DNA of 64,000 bases, taken from NCBI RefSeq assembly GCF_000474745.1, contig NZ_ASJR01000001.1, positions 62,001-126,000 of the forward strand, given 5' to 3'. This stretch comes from Chitinivibrio alkaliphilus ACht1. GTDB lineage: Bacteria > Fibrobacterota > Chitinivibrionia > Chitinivibrionales > Chitinivibrionaceae. The first letter of the stretch is position 1. The number at the start of each line of letters is the position of its first letter. Under the pieces are notes generated by a model. That model was not told the DNA's origin and made no database searches. It worked only from the letters and a program-made list of their open reading frames with translations. Below, in pieces: positions 55,603 through 64,000 of this stretch. The position numbers and the translations under genes were made by a program.

Positions 55603-57625
55603 TGCGAGTTTCAACGGTTCCGCGTGTAGTGTGAAATCGAAGAAAAAGTATTTGCGGCGAAATATGCGCTAAAGAAAGAAGTCTCCTCGGGGAGACTTCT
55701 TTCTTCATAATTCTTCTCCCTTTGACTGTGTACACTTCTACGGAGTGTATCTCCTTACTCGTGGTAAATAATTGATTATTATACCACAATATCTCATCTA
55801 AAAGGAGGAGCGGCTCATCCCGTGATCCATCTTTTCGAGCTGCGGCTTCCATAATAGCCTTTGCTACATCTATTTTGCCAGCTCCCCATGAATCATATGA
55901 TGCATTCCGTGCTGGACCGGTATACTCATCTCGACGAGCACTTTCATACAGTATTTCGAGGATGGTTTCTCGCGAAAGGGTTGCGTCTATTTCCAAAAGA
56001 AGAGCTGCGGCTCCGCTCACAAAGGGCGTTGCCATGGAGGTTCCAGACTTTACCCCGTAGGAGTATGTTCGGGATTCATACGGTATACGTGCAACAACCT
56101 GCGAGCTGTCTGTATGGGTTGTATTAAAGGAGTTGTATGCCGATACAACGCCATGCCCAGGAGCTGTTATTTCAGGTTTGTTTCGCCCATCTATGGTTGG
56201 GCCAATACTGGTAAAGTGTGCCTTATCAAAGAGACGTTCGGGATGATTTACCTCCTGCTTTTTCCCAGCAGTATTTATAAAGGAATCTTTGGAAACCCAC
56301 GCACCTACGGTAAGTGCTCCCGGACTGGTACCACCGCCGTCAATCAGGGTATGCACAGTATCACCTCTTTGATACCCCTCTTTACCAAGAGAGAGAAAAG
56401 AAGAGTAGTAGGCGTTCCATCCCATAATAGAACCGGCAGCACCCGTAATTGTGACGCCAAAATAATAGCGGGTATAGAGAGAGCTTTCATTATTCCGCAA
56501 TAAAAATAGATAGTTCATCTTTTGATTAAAGGGGTTTTCCTTTTCATATCCTCCGAATATCTGCAGAGTATCATCCCCAGAAACAAGGGTGTCAGCGTAG
56601 GGGATACCCGGGGTAAACGGTTTAAGAGTATGTTTTCGTACACCATCCATAGTATACAAAGAGGGGGTTACTTCAATATTTGCACCCTCTTCAATCCAGA
56701 AATCAACATATTTACTCCTCCAGGGAAGTGGGGTTACGGTTTTAAAGGGGGTATCTTCCTTGACTCGCCCCTGCACAAAACGGCGATGATGCCCACTGTT
56801 TCCCGCAGCCGACACAATAATTCGTCCCGGTCCATTATATTTTTTATGCATCCGGTCAACAAAGGATGTTCCATCGTGGGGGCCAAAGGAAGAGCCAAGA
56901 CTCAAATTTACCACCGCAGGAAGATTGAGACGTTCTGCCTCTGCAAAAATATACTCTACCGCATCTACAATACCTACTTCTGAAAAGTCTGTGGTAACAA
57001 AAACAAAGCCACCCTCCGGTGCAACACCTTGGTACGATTCTGCCCCTTTTACGAGAGAGCCTCCCATAATTGCAGCTACATGAGTGCCATGGGAACTTTC
57101 CCGTTGTGAATCGTGCTTGGCCGCACGTATTTCTCGTTCCCCACGGTATTCACTCCCGTATTCCCACGGGCTTGGGGTGGGGCCCTCGGTGCTTTGCTGG
57201 TCCCAAGCAGCAAGAATTCGCAGCTGGCCGGTTGTATCACGAAAGGCAGGGTGAGTGTAGTCAAAGCCCACATCGACAACACCAAGGACAACTCCCTTTC
57301 CCCCTAGGGGAGATTCTTTGTATAGCGGGGGCGTAGAAAGTTGTGTTTGGGCACGGGCAGAGTCGAGCAGCGGTTCCAAAAACCGTGCTGCTTCAAAATA
57401 GCTTTGGGGATGTATCGACCGTAGAGACGTTGTTGAAAACCACCCTGAAAGAGTTGAGTCATTTCTTCTACGTACGCGGGAATAATTCTCCTGCCGCAAC
57501 GCGGGCGTCCTATGCAAAATGCCGGGCATGGGGTCTATTCCCATAGCTTCATACACTGCTGTCAGAGCAGATTTGCCAGCAAAGACATACAAAGAAATGA
57601 GTAGTATAATACAGACAGGTTTCAT
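55589..57625 (-). CDS. Exported subtilisin-like (S8) protease
   Basis: 678 residues with a signal peptide (about 1-17). The S8 triad is visible: D118 (VVDVGFDYTHP), H179 (SSHGTHVAAI), S530 (SGTSMATPFVSG), with oxyanion N276 (SAAGNSGHH). An insert of roughly 200 residues (~290-490) lies between Asn and Ser, as in minor extracellular/lantibiotic-type S8A enzymes. The last ~70 residues (SVEVYTVKGRRIMKKE... FLRFHTTRGTVETRI) look like a type-IX/FlgD-like C-terminal domain, so secretion and surface attachment are likely. Diverges from the PP-loop gene. Confidence 0.9.
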   Translation of the reverse strand: MKPVCIILLISLYVFAGKSALTAVYEAMGIDPMPGILHRTPALRQENYSRVRRRNDSTLSGWFSTTSLRSIHPQSYFEAARFLEPLLDSARAQTQLSTPPLYKESPLGGKGVVLGVVDVGFDYTHPAFRDTTGQLRILAAWDQQSTEGPTPSPWEYGSEYRGEREIRAAKHDSQRESSHGTHVAAIMGGSLVKGAESYQGVAPEGGFVFVTTDFSEVGIVDAVEYIFAEAERLNLPAVVNLSLGSSFGPHDGTSFVDRMHKKYNGPGRIIVSAAGNSGHHRRFVQGRVKEDTPFKTVTPLPWRSKYVDFWIEEGANIEVTPSLYTMDGVRKHTLKPFTPGIPYADTLVSGDDTLQIFGGYEKENPFNQKMNYLFLLRNNESSLYTRYYFGVTITGAAGSIMGWNAYYSSFLSLGKEGYQRGDTVHTLIDGGGTSPGALTVGAWVSKDSFINTAGKKQEVNHPERLFDKAHFTSIGPTIDGRNKPEITAPGHGVVSAYNSFNTTHTDSSQVVARIPYESRTYSYGVKSGTSMATPFVSGAAALLLEIDATLSRETILEILYESARRDEYTGPARNASYDSWGAGKIDVAKAIMEAAARKDGSRDEPLLLLDEILWYNNQLFTTSKEIHSVEVYTVKGRRIMKKEVSPRRLLSLAHISPQILFLRFHTTRGTVETRIRVR

Positions 57626-57736
57626 AGAATAGATCCTCCTTTAATAAAGTACGTTACGAATCATCATGAGTGTAACAAAAAGAGCCTATTACATTTTTCT
57701 GTGCAGAAGTATATTTTAGGGGGCAAAGGAGGTGTT

Positions 57737-58747
57737 ATGAATAGGCAGGCACGGTGCTTGGTTCTTTTTTCCGGAGGACTCGATTCAGTCGTTGCAGCAC
57801 AGGTAATGAAAGAACAGGGAGTCGAAGTTGAATTACTCCATTTTGTACTTCCCTTTGACTCGTACGCGGGAAATACCCATGAGTCTGTACGGACCTACGC
57901 GGAACAGTTACATCTTCCCCTTCATATTCTCATGGAGGGAGCTGAATTTCTCACCATGGTTCGGGAAAATCATTATGGCACGGGAAGCGCGGTAAATCCC
58001 TGCATAGACTGCCGGATCTTCCGGTTACGCCGGGCAAAGCAGTACATGAAAGAACACGGTTTTGACTTCCTAGTAACTGGCGAAGTTGTTGGCCAGCGTC
58101 CCATGTCTCAACGTCTTGAACTCATGCCACTAATTGAAGAACAGGCCGACTTACACGGATTGCTTCTGCGTCCGCTCTCTGCCCAGTATCTTGAGCCGAC
58201 CATTCCCGAAAAAGAAGGCTGGGTAGATCGGAAAAGTCTTTTTGCTATCTCAGGACGCTCCCGCAAAATGCAACAGGAACTTCTCCGGAAATATGACCTT
58301 CGCTCTCAAACCCCCGGTGGTGGATGTATATTAACAGAGAAAGAATTTGCTCGTCGATATCATTATATTGAAAAGAACTTTGGTATGAACCTTCTTTTGT
58401 TTCAGCTACTCTCTGTGGGACGCTATGTTCTTGTATCGAAAGAGGTTTGTTGTATCGTTGGACGGGATGACCGTGATAATCAGCGAATTCTTGCCTACCT
58501 AGAAAGAAATGACGCCTCGTATCCGACACTTCGTATGGCTCACACGGAAGGACCCTTGGGGGTATTGATTTCTCAGATACCGCTTACAAAGAAGCTCTAC
58601 GAGGAGGCTGGGGCCATTCTTGCACGGTATTCCAAAGAACGACAAAATACACAAACAGAGGTGTTAGTAGACACTCCTGAAGGTTCCTCAATGTCCTGTG
58701 TGGTCACCCCTGCCTCATCTCAGTTTTGCCAAGAGCGGTTGCTTTAA
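57737..58747 (+). CDS. PP-loop ATPase, tRNA-thiolation-like, with NFACT-R-type tail
   Basis: 336 residues from ATG 57737 (AAAGGAGG 4 bp before). The PP-loop FSGGLDSVVAA is at 11-21. NPCIDCRIFRLRRA holds a CxxC typical of sulfur-transfer PP-loop enzymes, followed by VTGEVVGQRPMSQR. QTPGGGCILT and a C-terminal region (SVGRYVLVSKEVCCIVGRDDRDNQRI) resemble the NFACT-R-linked thiouridylase group. A 2-thio or 4-thiouridine tRNA role is inferred; it is distinct from MnmA and ThiI. The stop overlaps the DUF4416 start by one base. Confidence 0.75.
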   Translation: MNRQARCLVLFSGGLDSVVAAQVMKEQGVEVELLHFVLPFDSYAGNTHESVRTYAEQLHLPLHILMEGAEFLTMVRENHYGTGSAVNPCIDCRIFRLRRAKQYMKEHGFDFLVTGEVVGQRPMSQRLELMPLIEEQADLHGLLLRPLSAQYLEPTIPEKEGWVDRKSLFAISGRSRKMQQELLRKYDLRSQTPGGGCILTEKEFARRYHYIEKNFGMNLLLFQLLSVGRYVLVSKEVCCIVGRDDRDNQRILAYLERNDASYPTLRMAHTEGPLGVLISQIPLTKKLYEEAGAILARYSKERQNTQTEVLVDTPEGSSMSCVVTPASSQFCQERLL

Positions 58748-59265
58748 TGGCACAGGAACGCACCCCCGAAAAAGTATTACTCTTTATGGGAGTTATGTAT
58801 ACCGATGCTTCCTGTTTACAGGACGGATTGGAAACATTAGAGTATCGCTTTGGAAAAATAAAATCATCCTGTGGCCCCGTCCGTTTTAGTAGCATTTCCC
58901 CGTATTATGATACAGAAATGGGGGGAGAGGTGTGGAAACGCTATTTCTTTTTTAATCACCTCATTGATCGTGATCAACTTCCTGATATTAAGGTTTACAC
59001 TAATGAGATCGAGGGACAAATGAGCGTGAAGGGAAAACGAAGAATTAATCTTGATCCTGGATATCTCGCCACGGAAAAATTTGTCTTGGCATCAGCAAAG
59101 AATTTTTTTCACCGAATCTACCTTCGACGGGGCATTTTTGCAGAAGTTACCTTACATTTTCGCAATAAACGAGTGAAAGAATTTTCATGGACCTATCAAG
59201 ACTACGTACTTCCGGAAGTACAAAATTTGATTCTTACGGAACGAAACAGCTTGTTGCAGAAGTAA
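58747..59265 (+). CDS. DUF4416 family protein
   Basis: 172 residues. Matches the DUF4416 pattern as I recall it: KVLLFMGVMYTD, FSSISPYYDTEMGGEVWKRYFFFNHLI, IKVYTNEIE, RRINLDPGYLATEKFVLASAKNFFHRIYL, and WTYQDYVLPE near the end. The family has no known function. Shares a transcript with the PP-loop gene (TAATG overlap), which hints at an RNA-related role. Its end overlaps the convergent rsmC-like gene by 32 bp. Confidence 0.82.
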   Translation: MAQERTPEKVLLFMGVMYTDASCLQDGLETLEYRFGKIKSSCGPVRFSSISPYYDTEMGGEVWKRYFFFNHLIDRDQLPDIKVYTNEIEGQMSVKGKRRINLDPGYLATEKFVLASAKNFFHRIYLRRGIFAEVTLHFRNKRVKEFSWTYQDYVLPEVQNLILTERNSLLQK

Positions 59266-60283
59266 ACTCTTTTGTTCTCCCTTCTCTGTGCCCTCGTATT
59301 TCATACACCGTAAAGCCCGCTTCTTTTCTCACGATAGAACAGGTGGTAAAATACTGAAGGGCATATTCTTCATAGGGGAGAAAACTATTTGCCACCACAT
59401 AGGCTGTACCCTCAAGGTCTAACAGGCGTTTCACCGCTCTCATCCACGGAGCAGCCATGGTATGTACGCAGGTTTTTCCCGTATGAAAGGGTGGGTTGGT
59501 CAAAATAACCGTGAAGGTTGTATCAATGGTGTTTCCCATGGTCGAAGGAGATGTTGTCATGGCAGCAGAGTGGGGAGAGACGTTTTTCTGCGTCATATCC
59601 AAGGCTACGGCGGAGATATCTGTCGCCCACACAGAGGCGGCATTTTTAATGAGGGCCGCACGGGAGAGAACACCGGAGCCGCATCCCAAATCAAGCACAT
59701 ATTTTCCTGTAAGTGTAATATCTTCAAGCACGGAGAGCAGTAGTTGCGTGCCTCGATCTACTTTCCCGTGAGAAAATAGCCCGGGACAGGTGACTACCTC
59801 TATGGATCTTCCAAGAAAAGAGTACGAAGTATGTGCATACTCTCGACAGAGGGCTGTGGGGGGCTCTTGAAGGGGAGCAAGGATTCTACCACCGCCACCA
59901 ACAGCATGAGATTGACAGTTGAACTGTTTCGCAAAAGACTTTACTCCCCGGTTTGTTTCACCGACAACCCAGAGCTGAGATACAGGTCCGATTTCACAGA
60001 GGGAGGAATAGAGCTCTTTGTTGCGTCTGCTACACGGCGAAAGTATCAGGAGGCATGGTTCGGGAGAAGAGGGGCACGGAAAGTGGGAAAAAGAGGTTTC
60101 TACGTTGTGCTCTTGGGCATGGCATGATAAGGCAAAATTGCTTGTTTTGAGATTTATATGGGGAAAGATTTCCAGAAGCGCATTAAAAAGTTCGGGACGG
60201 TACTCTTCCATTATCAGGGTGTGTATATCCACATGGGGAAGCGCGTTTTTTCTCAGAAATCGAATAAATTTATCTTGAGCCAC
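59234..60283 (-). CDS. RsmC/RlmG-like rRNA guanine N2-methyltransferase
   Basis: 349 residues. The C-terminal methyltransferase half contains LDLGCGSGVLSRAALI (SAM loop), ATDISAVALDMTQKN, and the target-base motif NPPFHTG. The N-terminal half (about 1-170) is a weaker, decayed copy of the fold, as in RsmC/RlmG. Substrate likely 16S G1207 or a 23S guanine. GTG 60283 follows AGGAGAAGC, directly after the thiL stop (no gap). Confidence 0.85.
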   Translation of the reverse strand: MAQDKFIRFLRKNALPHVDIHTLIMEEYRPELFNALLEIFPHINLKTSNFALSCHAQEHNVETSFSHFPCPSSPEPCLLILSPCSRRNKELYSSLCEIGPVSQLWVVGETNRGVKSFAKQFNCQSHAVGGGGRILAPLQEPPTALCREYAHTSYSFLGRSIEVVTCPGLFSHGKVDRGTQLLLSVLEDITLTGKYVLDLGCGSGVLSRAALIKNAASVWATDISAVALDMTQKNVSPHSAAMTTSPSTMGNTIDTTFTVILTNPPFHTGKTCVHTMAAPWMRAVKRLLDLEGTAYVVANSFLPYEEYALQYFTTCSIVRKEAGFTVYEIRGHREGRTKEFTSATSCFVP

Positions 60284-61240
60284 CTATGCTTCTCCTGAAA
60301 AATGATCCCAAGGTGATTCTTGCCAGGGAGTCCCATCTATTTGAAAGATACCGGGAGTATCGATAATATGGCCAATCTGCATGCAAGAGACTTCTGGCGG
60401 AGGTATAAATCCCGGAGCGGTTGCAAAAAGAAGCTCATAATCTTCACCTCCTGAAAGAAAGTAGTGTTCCGGTGCCTGCAGAGATTCCGGGTGCTGTAAT
60501 TTCTTCTTGATGGTTGATGGCACATAGATACACGCACCTTTCCCACAGGAATTAGAGAGCAGACGTGCTTCCTTGGCAATACCGTCAGATACATCAATCA
60601 TGGCATGAACATCATGGCACGCCGCAAGCAATTGCCCTGCTTTCACCTGGGGAGATGGAGAAACGTGAGCTCTCACCGCATGAGGAGCCAGTTTTTCTGC
60701 TTTTATGCGCCCGTGTCGCTGAAGAATATCAAAGCCGAGGCTGCTTAACCCCGGAGTACCTGTTACCCATAGTTCATCGCCGATTGTTGCCCCTTCACGA
60801 TATACCACACGGGTGTTTTGCGTACCTACAATTGAGCAGGCAATAACCCAACAGGGGCCTCTGGAAAGATCTCCACCGGCAAGGGTGATTTGGTATGTTT
60901 CGCATAACTCATGAATTCCGGAATAGAGCTCTTTAATGGCGTCGGCAAGATTTTCAATGGGAGGGCAGACAAGCTGTATAGTAAGAGAGTCCGGTATTCC
61001 TCCCATGGCCGCAATATCGCTGATATTGACAGCAGCGGTTTTTCGCCCAATCTCGAAAAGAGTCATGTATGAGTGTGAAAAGTGCACATTCTCAACAAGT
61101 ACATCAGCACTGTATAAGTGATACCCCCCGTCAACGGAACGTACAGCGCAATCATCACCGATCCGTTGAAGGAAAGGGGCTGAACCGGTGTCTGCAAATT
61201 GTGCAGATATTTGATCGATTACTTTCTTTTCATCTATCAT
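60284..61240 (-). CDS. thiL: Thiamine-monophosphate kinase
   Basis: 318 residues, AIR-synthetase/ThiL fold; makes thiamine diphosphate. Motifs: IGDDCAV, YSADVLVENVHFS, AAVNISDIAAMGG, LAGGDLSRG, MIDVSDGIAKE, and FLSGGEDYELLFAT. No other thi gene is adjacent. It is divergent from the pfkB-type gene across 54 bp and followed without gap by the rsmC-like gene. Confidence 0.95.
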   Translation of the reverse strand: MIDEKKVIDQISAQFADTGSAPFLQRIGDDCAVRSVDGGYHLYSADVLVENVHFSHSYMTLFEIGRKTAAVNISDIAAMGGIPDSLTIQLVCPPIENLADAIKELYSGIHELCETYQITLAGGDLSRGPCWVIACSIVGTQNTRVVYREGATIGDELWVTGTPGLSSLGFDILQRHGRIKAEKLAPHAVRAHVSPSPQVKAGQLLAACHDVHAMIDVSDGIAKEARLLSNSCGKGACIYVPSTIKKKLQHPESLQAPEHYFLSGGEDYELLFATAPGFIPPPEVSCMQIGHIIDTPGIFQIDGTPWQESPWDHFSGEA

Positions 61241-61294
61241 GTAGTTTATATTAGGATAAATAGATTTTTTGTAATATATAAAAGGACCACAGAC

Positions 61295-62314
61295 ATGGGA
61301 ATGGATCTCTCGGGAAAGTCAGAGGATATACAGGCTATTACAGGCGTCGGCGCAGCTCTTATGGACTATATCAGTGCAGAGTCTGAAGCATTTATTGAAC
61401 ATCACCGTATTACTCGGGGAGGAATGACCCTTGTGTCAAATGAAAGAATAGCTGAGCTCCTCGCTGCTACAGAGGGAACGGTACAAAAAAGTCCTGGCGG
61501 ATCAGCATGCAATACCATAACGGGATATGCAAAACTAGGGGGAGCAGCTTCGTTTGTTGGATCAATTGGAAAAGACTCCACGGGAAGATTACTCACAGAG
61601 CATCTCTGCCTCCGTGGTGTTTCACCATGCCTCTTGGAGAAAGATACTCCCACGGGAAGAGTGCTTTCCATAGTAACCCCGGACGGTGAACGGTCTATGC
61701 AAACCTTCCTTGGGGCTTCAGCCGATACAGCCCCTGCTGATATTACAGAAAAGATGTTTAGCTCTTGTGGACTTGTACATATCGAAGGGTATCTCTTTTT
61801 TAACCGAGATCTCATTATTTCCGTAGCAGAAGCAGCCCGTCGGAAAAATCGACTTATTTCACTTGATCTAGCAAGTTTTACCGTTGTAGAATCAGATAGA
61901 GAGGCCTTCCAATACTTTGTTCGTACCTATGTTGATATTGTCTTTGCCAATGAAGAAGAAGCACGTGCCTACACTGGCGCAAAAGATGACGAAGCAGCCG
62001 TACGATCCCTATCAGAAGACACCACCATCGCAGTAGTAAAGCAGGGAAGCCGAGGGAGTCTCATTTTCACTCAGGAAACCCTCTACGATATTCCTCCTGT
62101 TACGATGTCACACGCTCCGGTTGATACCACCGGTGCAGGAGATCTCTGGGCTGCCGGTTTTCTCTATGCGTATTTGCATGGGGCATCAATTGATACAGCG
62201 GGAAGGCTTGGTTCTCTCTGTGGATATGAAGTATGTCAAGTACAAGGGGCGCAAATTCCTGAAGAGAAATGGGAGTACATTCGTCGAGAGTGGCGCGCTC
62301 TTCAAGGCGCTTAA
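61295..62314 (+). CDS. PfkB-family sugar/nucleoside kinase
   Basis: 339 residues from ATG 61295 (AAAGGA 10 bp before; ATG 61301 is also possible). PfkB signature 1: KSPGGSACNTITGYAKLGG; signature 2: DTTGAGDLWAAGFLYA, with the catalytic Asp in GAGD. SIGKDSTGRLL and ANEEEARAYTG fit the adenosine-kinase-like/ribokinase branch. The substrate is unclear; adenosine kinase-like is the best guess. Confidence 0.88.
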   Translation: MGMDLSGKSEDIQAITGVGAALMDYISAESEAFIEHHRITRGGMTLVSNERIAELLAATEGTVQKSPGGSACNTITGYAKLGGAASFVGSIGKDSTGRLLTEHLCLRGVSPCLLEKDTPTGRVLSIVTPDGERSMQTFLGASADTAPADITEKMFSSCGLVHIEGYLFFNRDLIISVAEAARRKNRLISLDLASFTVVESDREAFQYFVRTYVDIVFANEEEARAYTGAKDDEAAVRSLSEDTTIAVVKQGSRGSLIFTQETLYDIPPVTMSHAPVDTTGAGDLWAAGFLYAYLHGASIDTAGRLGSLCGYEVCQVQGAQIPEEKWEYIRREWRALQGA

Positions 62315-62838
62315 GTATCTCCGTTCTCTTCAAGCATGGTAAGGTTCTCCTTCATGAGACGGATCACCGTACTAAACTTCTTCTCGTTCTCTGGGTCAAT
62401 TTCTAAGAGCTTCTCATGAGAGTCTATCATAAGCTTTGCCATGTTAAGCTCGTTTTGCACCCCCGTATTTTCAACAGTGGTGAAATTCTCCGTAGAAACT
62501 TCAAGAGTATTTACCATTTTGAATACACGAGAAAACCCAATATCCTCAAGTATCTTTTGTATATCGCTTCCTTGTTTATACACAATAACCGGCTGGGGAG
62601 AGTCTTTTTTATTAATCTGATACAGAGCAATTCGTGCAAGCAAGCCGAGATCAGTGCTGTCAATGTAGGTACAATCACGCATATCAATCACGATATTATT
62701 AACTTCAGTTTTCGTTGAAAGTTCATCAATAAACTGTTCAAAGCTTGGTGCAACCGTGGCATACTTAATTGCACCGGAAAGCTTTATGACACATCCGGTT
62801 TTATCAAGAAAGGCATAGGAGATATTGGCTTCACTCAT
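62311..62838 (-). CDS. STAS-domain anti-sigma-antagonist-like protein
   Basis: 175 residues. STAS core at about 1-115: VIKLSGAIKYATVAPSFEQFI, NNIVIDMRDCTYIDSTDLGLLARI (conserved Ser in DST, the phosphorylation site in SpoIIAA-type proteins) and ILEDIGFSRVFKMV. An additional C-terminal helix of ~55 residues (MAKLMIDSHEKLLEIDPENEKK) is unusual. The stop overlaps pfkB's end by 4 bp (convergent), and its start overlaps the hslO stop. No partner kinase or sigma factor is nearby. Confidence 0.88.
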   Translation of the reverse strand: MSEANISYAFLDKTGCVIKLSGAIKYATVAPSFEQFIDELSTKTEVNNIVIDMRDCTYIDSTDLGLLARIALYQINKKDSPQPVIVYKQGSDIQKILEDIGFSRVFKMVNTLEVSTENFTTVENTGVQNELNMAKLMIDSHEKLLEIDPENEKKFSTVIRLMKENLTMLEENGDT

Positions 62839-63719
62839 GGTGAGTACCCTTTCACTTCATCTTCTGTAATAGTATACGTTTTTTTGCAATATTCGCATTG
62901 AATTTCTACACAAGTATCACGATCAAAGATATCCGCAATTTCTGAAGATGGGAGTTGAGCAATTCGTTTAATCGATTTCTTTCTGTTACAAAGACATGAG
63001 TAGGTAACAGGTCTGGCTCCAAGTATGGTATACGGAACGGTTCCAAATATTTGACTGGTAAGCTCTTCCACTCCTGCACCTTGTCGTAACAGCTCTGTTA
63101 CAGGAGGAAGTTTTTCTATAAACTCACTGATACTTTCTATTTCATCAGGGGCAACACGTCCTCCCTCGTTGGGAAGTGCTTGTACAAGGAACCCACCTGC
63201 TGCCTCCAAAGAAACTCCATCCACATCGGGTATTACCCCAACGGATACTGCCGATGGAATCTGTTCCGACTCTGTTAGATAGTGCGCAAGATCATCCCCA
63301 ATCTCACCGGACTGAAGGGCTACACTACCCCGGTATGGTGTTTTAAGTCCCATGTCTTTTACCACAGAGAGTATTCCAGGAACGCCCAAGGAGGTACGAA
63401 TCTGTTCATCCACGGCCGTCATGGAATTAAAGTCAAGGGAGTCGTTGTGAACAACCCCTCTGATATGCCCCTGTGCATCACCCTCTGTAACTATTTTACC
63501 GAGTGGCCCAGCACCTTCAAAAACCAGCCCCACTCGCTGTCCCGTTTTCATGGTACTTCCCATAAGGGCTGCAGCTGTGAGGGCCCTTCCCAGCATTATT
63601 CCTGAGAGAGTCGCAGGTTTTTGTTCCGCAAAGAGAGTGGTAATAGGGTCTGTTGTGTTTGCCACAATACAACGAACACCCCCCGATTGAGAGATGCTCG
63701 TAAGAAGTGTTCCTGCCAT
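62835..63719 (-). CDS. hslO: Redox-switch chaperone Hsp33
   Basis: 294 residues. The Zn-binding cysteines sit at the C-terminus: C242xC244 (SCLCNRKK) and C275xxC278 (CEYCKK), which form disulfides under oxidation and turn the chaperone on. The N-terminal domain holds GRALTAAALMGSTMK and the QSGEIGDDLAHYL block. It starts one base after the ilvD stop and overlaps the STAS gene: an ilvD-hslO-STAS run. Confidence 0.96.
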   Translation of the reverse strand: MAGTLLTSISQSGGVRCIVANTTDPITTLFAEQKPATLSGIMLGRALTAAALMGSTMKTGQRVGLVFEGAGPLGKIVTEGDAQGHIRGVVHNDSLDFNSMTAVDEQIRTSLGVPGILSVVKDMGLKTPYRGSVALQSGEIGDDLAHYLTESEQIPSAVSVGVIPDVDGVSLEAAGGFLVQALPNEGGRVAPDEIESISEFIEKLPPVTELLRQGAGVEELTSQIFGTVPYTILGARPVTYSCLCNRKKSIKRIAQLPSSEIADIFDRDTCVEIQCEYCKKTYTITEDEVKGYSP

Positions 63720-63720
63720 T

Positions 63721-64000
63721 TTAGAGATAATCCTGAGGAAGTTTTCTTACTGCTCCCATATCGGCAGATTGCGCGAAATATCCGTAGAGTTTTAAGGAGT
63801 CAGAGATCTTCCGTTCGCGCACCGGACGAAACGCTTCATCTCCCTTGGCGTCCTCTTCAGTACGGCGTTTTTGAAGCTCCTCCGCTGAAACATCAAGGGA
63901 GATGCGTCTCTCTTCAATGGATATTGAAATAGTATCTCCATCACGAATAAGAGCAATCGCACCACCTGAAACCGCTTCGGGAGAAATATGGCCAATAGAA
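63721..64000 (-). CDS. ilvD: Dihydroxy-acid dehydratase, C-terminal part
   Basis: The last 92 codons of a gene that continues beyond base 64000. [20 protein letters not shown], then [13 protein letters not shown], is the conserved IlvD/EDD C-terminus (GHxxPEAxxGGxIAL). Whether it is IlvD (branched-chain amino acids) or Edd cannot be settled from this end alone; IlvD is favoured. Stop TAA at 63721. Confidence 0.8.
   Translation of the reverse strand, partial: SIGHISPEAVSGGAIALIRDGDTISISIEERRISLDVSAEELQKRRTEEDAKGDEAFRPVRERKISDSLKLYGYFAQSADMGAVRKLPQDYL

Overview
The window is a dense, AT-leaning bacterial chromosome segment of about 64 kb. It carries 50 or so genes, almost no non-coding DNA, and no rRNA, tRNA, CRISPR array or transposase that I could see. 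The gene set points to a motile, Gram-negative, probably anaerobic bacterium with an outer membrane. Evidence includes fliS, a pseudaminic-acid cluster, a BamD-like protein, an MCE/MlaD protein, and very large exported proteins ending in FlgD/type-IX-like C-terminal domains. The style recalls the Fibrobacterota (Chitinivibrio-like) rather than Proteobacteria or Firmicutes. That placement is an inference from content, not from a marker search.

Layout. 1-9.8 kb (+): envelope/export block. It holds a beta-propeller fused to a PorV/UPF0164-like barrel, a dead M6 peptidase homologue, a peptidase-TolB propeller-barrel protein and a GT2 glycosyltransferase. 9.8-16.8 kb (-): a coiled-coil protein, ftsY, mtaB, mutL, a Doc-type toxin with a new small antitoxin, gcvH and an MCE protein. 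16.9-19 kb (+): fliS behind a sigma-28-like promoter, engB and a WYL regulator. 19-22 kb (-): a dNMP kinase-like gene and a U32 (RlhA-like) gene. 22-29.2 kb (+): cysK, pseF-pseG-pseH-pseI, and a giant GLUG/MBG repeat surface protein. 29.2-38.9 kb: BLUF photoreceptor, rlmB, DUF2953, rfbD-like, eno, a receiver/degenerate-GGDEF protein, lysA, mutT, dxs. 39-48.8 kb: HDOD protein, coiled-coil protein, rpe-nadD-bamD, FAD oxidoreductase, stand-alone AICAR formyltransferase, and a PF13625/WYL-type gene. 48.8-64 kb: dnaE, dmeF-like CDF, Dabb, aconitase, subtilase, PP-loop tRNA-thiolation-like enzyme, DUF4416, rsmC-like, thiL, pfkB kinase, STAS, hslO, and the end of ilvD.

The strongest unexpected pattern is a set of seven apparent reading-frame breaks, each exactly at an A/T homopolymer of 6-8 bases. 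Six are repaired by adding one base and one by removing one. They hit conserved genes (mtaB, engB) as well as unknown ones, and they had hidden a complete antitoxin gene and a 563-residue protein upstream of dnaE. Draft homopolymer error is the plainest explanation. Transcriptional slippage is the alternative that would be biologically interesting. Affected genes are annotated here as single genes, with the break stated.

Functional links: fliS and pseFGHI fit glycosylated flagella; the first three genes and the GLUG/MBG protein form an exported surface repertoire; the regulators (REC-GGDEF, REC-HDOD, STAS, BLUF) are partly signal-blind, because key catalytic or phospho-acceptor residues are missing in two of them.
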